Origin: Gammaproteobacteria bacterium | GTDB lineage: Bacteria > Pseudomonadota > Gammaproteobacteria > SZUA-229 | Assembly: GCA_002401185.1 (NCBI GenBank) | Contig: NVSH01000021.1 | Span: 1-7,193 of the forward strand | DNA: 7,193 bases | Reading direction: 5' to 3' | Shown here: piece after piece, positions 4,767 to 7,193 of the stretch | How positions within the stretch are numbered: position 1 is the stretch's first letter | Layout of the letters: each line of letters begins with the position of its first letter | Translations under genes and position numbers: made by a program | Notes under the pieces: generated by a model | Seen by the model: the letters and a program-made list of their open reading frames with translations, nothing else | Database searches by the model: none | What the model was told of the DNA's origin: nothing

Positions 4767-7193
4767 ATGTTGCGATTAATGTTACATACCTTAAATTCCT
4801 GCTTTGGTGTAATAACCAAAGCAGGAATTGCGGTGTGTGCGTTAATCGTAAATACTTTTACTAAACATGAGATGAACTGTGTGAAAAATCATACAGTCCA
4901 TCTTCCAGAAATTGTTCAGCCGAATGCTAGCTTGAATAGTTTCTGGAAGATGCCTCACCATTTATCAACAGGGTTTATCCTGTTTGTAGTAATGGTTTTC
5001 GTTTCAATGAATGTGAATGCGATAACGCCACCTGGTACGGCTATCGATAATATCGCCACGGCTACATTTGATTTTTCTGGTTCTGGCGGTGTGGTCGCGA
5101 GTAATACGGCATCGGTTACGTCAACCATTATTCAGACAGCATCGTCTGTTTCTTTATTCCAGTTTGATGCCACCGCAACCAGTGCATTTACCCCAACGGT
5201 TGTCACGCAGCATGCTACCAGTGGCCCACCAGGCGCTGGATTTGTTGTTTCTGCAAACCCTGTTGTGCCTGTCGTCGGTGCAGCGCCTATTATATTAATA
5301 CCGGCAAACCCGCAACCGTTGAACCCTGTTAATGTTTACAGTACAGGCGAACCCGTGTTTGCTCAGGTCGATGATCAAGATCAAAACCTTGATCCATCCG
5401 TGCGGGAAACGGTTATCGTCATCGTTACAAGCTCTACCGGTGATCGTGAAGAATTAATTCTCACTGAAACAGGCGTTAATACAGGAATATTTGTCGGTTA
5501 CGTGCAGTCCACATCAAACCCAGTGAGCCAATATGACGGGTTGTTAACTTTAGGCCCAGAGGCTACGGTAACCGTACAGTACACGGACCCATTTGATCCC
5601 ACCGATACCAGTACAGGCGGTTCATTGGTTGACCCGTTTGGTATCGTCTTCAGCAGTCTTAATGGTGCACCATTAGATGGTGCGATTGTTACAATACTGG
5701 ATGCGGCTGGTAACCCTGCAAACGTTTTTGGTGATGACGGTATAAGTACCTATCCCGCTACGTTAGTAACGGGAGGTAGTGCTACAGACAGTGGCGGTAC
5801 CGTATACAATTTCCCCGTCGGTGGTTATCGGTTCCCACGTTTGTTGCCTGCAGATTATCGTCTGGTTGTTACGCCACCTTCGGGTTTTGAAGGGCCGTCT
5901 ACAGTTTCTACTGCCAATTTACAAACGTTGCCAGGTGCGCCTTTTGCATTAGATGTTGCGGCATCGTTTGCCAATTTATTTACCCTGGTCATCGGACCAC
6001 CACTTAACGTTGACGTGCCTCTTGATGCATTATCATCCTATCTGGTTATTGATAAAACCGTATCAAAAGATACCGCTGCGGTAGGTGATTTTGTTCAGTA
6101 CTCATTAACTTTAACGAATACCGACGTAAACACCGTTTCAAGTAATCTTGTCATTACAGATACGTTACCGATTGGCTTGCGATATCAATCAGCATCCGTG
6201 CGTTATGATGGTGCTAGCGGTGTTGCGCCACAGATTTCAAGTAATGGGCGAAAACTAACGTTTTCTGTTAATCAATTATTACCTGGAGCATCCATACAAT
6301 TAAAGTATGTAACTGAATTAACCGTGGGCACCCAACTCGGCAAGGCAGTGAATAGTGTCATTGCACAGGATGATCGTGGCACACAGTCAAATACCGCGGT
6401 AGCAGCCATAACTGTAACGGAAGATTTATTCGCCAGTAAAAGTTTTATTGTTGGTCGTGTCATCATCGGTGAATGTGATGCAGACAGTACTTTAATCAAT
6501 CCGGGGCTACCGTCCGTTCGTGTTTTTATGGAAGACGGTACATATGCAGCAACCGATGAAGATGGTCGTTTTCATTTCGAAGGTATAAAACCGGGTATAC
6601 ATGTTGTTCAAGTTGATAAAGAAAGTATCCCCGATAACCTGGAGATCGTTGACTGTGTGAAAAATACTCGATTTGCTGGTACACCTTATTCGCAATTTGT
6701 CGATATCCAGGGCGGTACATTATGGCGAACAGATTTTTACGTTCGTGAGAAAAAACCGATATCTGATACCACAACACTGTTTATAAAGAGTGAATTAAAC
6801 GAAGAAGAAATTCAATACACGATAGAGATGAACAACGGTGAAGTCGCCATAAACAATTATCGTTTAATTATTAACCTGCCCGACGGCATTGAATACGATT
6901 TAAATAGCAGTGTTTTTGATGCTGAGGTTATAGAAGACCCTTACATCAATGACAATATTATCGTTTATCGATTGGGTGACCTGGGCAAACGCTGGAATAA
7001 GGTGCTTGCTTTTAAAGGACGCATCAAAGAAAAAGCAGATGGCGATCTTGTTACCACTGCTTTTGTCATTCTCAATACAAAAACAAAGAAAAATATTCGT
7101 TCTCAGCCGATTCAAAATAAATTGGCGGTGAGTCGTATACGAGAAGAAGGTAAAACGGTTGTCTATCAAGCTTATTTTCAGCCGTTGGGAACG
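4767..7193 (+). CDS. Giant multidomain DUF11 / SdrB-like surface protein (3' incomplete)
   Basis: The frame is open from 4746 to the window end; the 809 codons here are only the N-terminal part. The ATG at 4767 has a GGAAG 12 bases upstream; ATGs at 4872 and 4950 are alternatives. The start at 4950 gives the cleanest signal peptide: MPHHLSTG, hydrophobic FILFVVMVFVSM, then NVNA. In numbering from 4767, a PGTAIDNIATATFDF signature (as in the two paralogues) follows the signal. Next come a beta-rich module at about 190-281 (YSTGEPVFAQVDDQDQNLDP to VTVQYTDP), a carboxypeptidase-regulatory-like module at about 289-382 (LDGAIVTILDAAG to YRLVVTPPSGFEG), a DUF11 repeat at about 424-550 (VIDKTVSK to AVAAITV), an SdrB-like module at about 563-661 (GRVIIGECDAD, ATDEDGRFHFEGIKPG, with C570 and C630), and the start of another DUF11-like repeat. 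It is likely exported and cell-surface or outer-membrane associated. An OmpA-like C-terminus is common in similar proteins but is not seen here. Confidence 0.88.
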   Translation, partial: MLRLMLHTLNSCFGVITKAGIAVCALIVNTFTKHEMNCVKNHTVHLPEIVQPNASLNSFWKMPHHLSTGFILFVVMVFVSMNVNAITPPGTAIDNIATATFDFSGSGGVVASNTASVTSTIIQTASSVSLFQFDATATSAFTPTVVTQHATSGPPGAGFVVSANPVVPVVGAAPIILIPANPQPLNPVNVYSTGEPVFAQVDDQDQNLDPSVRETVIVIVTSSTGDREELILTETGVNTGIFVGYVQSTSNPVSQYDGLLTLGPEATVTVQYTDPFDPTDTSTGGSLVDPFGIVFSSLNGAPLDGAIVTILDAAGNPANVFGDDGISTYPATLVTGGSATDSGGTVYNFPVGGYRFPRLLPADYRLVVTPPSGFEGPSTVSTANLQTLPGAPFALDVAASFANLFTLVIGPPLNVDVPLDALSSYLVIDKTVSKDTAAVGDFVQYSLTLTNTDVNTVSSNLVITDTLPIGLRYQSASVRYDGASGVAPQISSNGRKLTFSVNQLLPGASIQLKYVTELTVGTQLGKAVNSVIAQDDRGTQSNTAVAAITVTEDLFASKSFIVGRVIIGECDADSTLINPGLPSVRVFMEDGTYAATDEDGRFHFEGIKPGIHVVQVDKESIPDNLEIVDCVKNTRFAGTPYSQFVDIQGGTLWRTDFYVREKKPISDTTTLFIKSELNEEEIQYTIEMNNGEVAINNYRLIINLPDGIEYDLNSSVFDAEVIEDPYINDNIIVYRLGDLGKRWNKVLAFKGRIKEKADGDLVTTAFVILNTKTKKNIRSQPIQNKLAVSRIREEGKTVVYQAYFQPLGT
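4794..4829 (+). promoter_or_regulatory. Perfect 15-bp hairpin after the second surface protein gene
   Basis: AATTCCTGCTTTGGT (4794-4808) and ACCAAAGCAGGAATT (4815-4829) pair perfectly around the loop GTAATA, 48 bases after the stop at 4745. There is no T run on either side, so it is not a standard intrinsic terminator. It could protect the 3' end of the upstream mRNA, cause partial termination or pausing, or be an RNase processing site that lowers expression of the giant gene relative to the subunit gene. It lies inside the coding sequence only if the giant gene starts at 4767. Confidence 0.6.
4869..4952 (+). promoter_or_regulatory. Two overlapping, mutually exclusive hairpins before the giant gene's signal peptide
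   Basis: Hairpin A: 4869-4883 pairs with 4890-4904 (15 positions, one A-C mismatch, two G-U pairs) around the loop AAAAAT. Hairpin B: CATCTTCCAGAAA (4899-4911) pairs perfectly with TTTCTGGAAGATG (4940-4952); pairing continues inward to 4919 and 4932 with some G-U pairs, leaving a 12-base loop. The arms share 4899-4904, so only one hairpin can form at a time. Hairpin A holds the ATG at 4872. Hairpin B holds the GGAAG and the ATG at 4950, just before the signal peptide. This is the geometry of a translational or transcriptional switch, although the ligand or trigger is unknown. Confidence 0.5.
4967..4984 (+). other. Small hairpin in the signal-peptide coding region
   Basis: AACAGG (4967-4972) pairs with CCTGTT (4979-4984) around GTTTAT. 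It is the last and weakest of the run of inverted repeats between 4794 and 4984 and could be chance on its own. Confidence 0.25.

Noticed and set aside
5068..5298. Short + frame ORF inside the giant gene
   Set aside because: It is an out-of-frame shadow of the giant gene, whose in-frame translation shows continuous domain signatures.
6272..7169. Several - strand ORFs of 62-89 codons near the window end
   Set aside because: They lie opposite clear DUF11 and SdrB-like coding sequence and have no ribosome sites or recognisable motifs.
1..7193. CRISPR array, tRNA/rRNA gene, insertion sequence or attachment site
   Set aside because: No regularly spaced direct repeats, cloverleaf pattern, transposase sequence or terminal inverted repeats with target duplications were seen.

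Overview
The window looks like part of a gammaproteobacterial chromosome, probably a marine or other aquatic lineage. The evidence is an AmiB/AmiC-type amidase with a C-terminal LysM, Sec signal peptides without lipobox or sortase signals, good Shine-Dalgarno sites, and moderately AT-rich DNA with very AT-rich intergenic sequence. No species is claimed. All genes seen are on the + strand.

Layout. (1) Positions 1-440 hold the 3' end of a periplasmic N-acetylmuramoyl-L-alanine amidase, closed by a textbook intrinsic terminator (481-508). (2) Positions 441-1165 are a long AT-rich region without a convincing gene. It carries a helically phased TGTCA/TGACA array (903-940), a plausible sigma70 promoter (970-998), a C7 tract (1073-1079) and a possible leader hairpin. 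(3) Positions 1169-4745 form a cluster of exported proteins: a DUF11-like surface protein (1169-2506), a small secreted partner coupled to it (2516-3016), an unusual Gly-Pro-repeat small ORF (3051-3350), and a second DUF11-like protein (3447-4745) that is a diverged paralogue of the first. (4) Positions 4746-4990 carry a ladder of inverted repeats, two of which overlap and so exclude each other. (5) From 4767 to the window end runs a very large, 3'-incomplete multidomain surface protein with DUF11 and SdrB/carboxypeptidase-regulatory-like modules.

Interpretation. The two paralogues and the large protein share the same N-terminal signature (a G-D or G-T pair, then S-N or D-N, then A-T and a beta-strand). 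All three plus the small partner have DUF11-like beta-sandwich character. The simplest inference is an exported surface or matrix system: two modest-sized, possibly abundant subunits, a small accessory protein, and one giant anchor or scaffold. The family is known by sequence in Gram-negative bacteria but, to my knowledge, has no settled function. The most unusual points are the overlapping RNA hairpins before the giant gene, the phased operator-like array before the cluster, and the Gly-Pro-repeat ORF, whose varied synonymous codons suggest it is a real protein.
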